Notes under the pieces: generated by a model
What the model was told of the DNA's origin: nothing
The model's database searches: none
The model's input: only the letters and a program-made list of their open reading frames with translations
Translations under genes and position numbers: made by a program
Source of the DNA: Bifidobacterium breve
GTDB lineage: Bacteria > Actinomycetota > Acidimicrobiia > Acidimicrobiales > Ilumatobacteraceae
NCBI GenBank assembly: GCA_945869715.1
Contig: CAMBPP010000085.1
Span: 1-6,169 of the forward strand
Direction: 5' to 3'
Length of the DNA: 6,169 nt
Shown here: piece by piece, positions 6,133 through 6,169 of the stretch
Layout: each line of letters starts with the position of its first letter
How positions within the stretch are numbered: the first letter of the stretch is position 1

Positions 6133-6169
6133 TTAGCCCATGTTGATGAGGCGCTTGAGATCTGAGAGA
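6133..6169 (-). CDS. Possible C-terminal end of an upstream gene (5' end beyond window)
   Basis: On the minus strand one frame enters from the right edge and reads LSDLKRLINMG before a TAA at 6133-6135, 10 nt upstream of the TetR start. The charged helical composition looks like a protein C-terminus and the spacing fits an operon with tetR, but eleven codons cannot identify a family. The other minus-strand frame, which is continuous with tetR, contains no start codon before the edge. Confidence 0.3.
   Translation of the reverse strand, partial: LSDLKRLINMG

Noticed and set aside
5569..6165. 198-residue plus-strand open frame opposite tetR
   Set aside because: It is very Ser/Arg-rich with no recognisable domain and lies fully antisense to a clear TetR HTH protein, so it is a coding shadow.
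1..6169. CRISPR arrays, tRNA or rRNA genes, insertion-sequence ends, toxin-antitoxin pairs
   Set aside because: No regularly spaced repeats, RNA-gene signatures, transposase motifs or paired small genes were seen on either strand.

Overview
The window reads as actinobacterial chromosome of roughly balanced base composition. The evidence is the DrrA-type ABC ATPase, the actinobacterial style of the TetR and MarR regulators, TANNNT-type -10 boxes placed directly before start codons (candidate leaderless transcripts), and GTG starts. Assignment to a freshwater or soil Acidimicrobiia-like lineage is only a guess; the window has no phylogenetic marker.

Layout from left to right. Positions 1-587 (minus) hold the first 195 codons of an ABC transporter ATP-binding protein of the DrrA multidrug-export type; its C-terminus and partner permease lie beyond the left edge. 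Positions 588-715 are intergenic. Positions 716-4899 (minus) form one tightly packed four-gene unit, transcribed in the order: fumarylacetoacetate-hydrolase-family enzyme (4036-4899), two-domain type I extradiol ring-cleavage dioxygenase (3080-4033), short-chain dehydrogenase/reductase-like protein (2292-3071), FAD-dependent aromatic-ring hydroxylase (716-2281). Gaps between genes are only 2, 8 and 10 nt, and the ribosome binding sites of the third and fourth genes overlap the preceding stop codons. Divergent from this operon is a MarR-family regulator (4957-5466, plus), sharing a 57-nt intergenic region that carries overlapping TTTGA/TCAAA half-sites and a -35/-10 pair for each direction. A TetR-family regulator (5544-6122, minus) converges on marR, and the right edge probably carries the last codons of another minus-strand gene.

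How the genes may work together (inference from families): the flavin monooxygenase adds a hydroxyl to a phenolic substrate to give a catechol, the Fe(II) dioxygenase opens the ring next to the diol (meta cleavage), and the FAH-family enzyme processes the resulting oxo-acid. The SDR-like protein lacks the usual catalytic Tyr/Lys, so its step is unclear. MarR is the natural candidate for a ligand-responsive repressor of the operon. The aromatic substrate cannot be read from the sequence. I see no RNA gene, CRISPR array, insertion sequence or phage element, and nothing that proves an entirely new type of system. The most unusual points are the SDR without its catalytic pair and the compact divergent promoter/operator.
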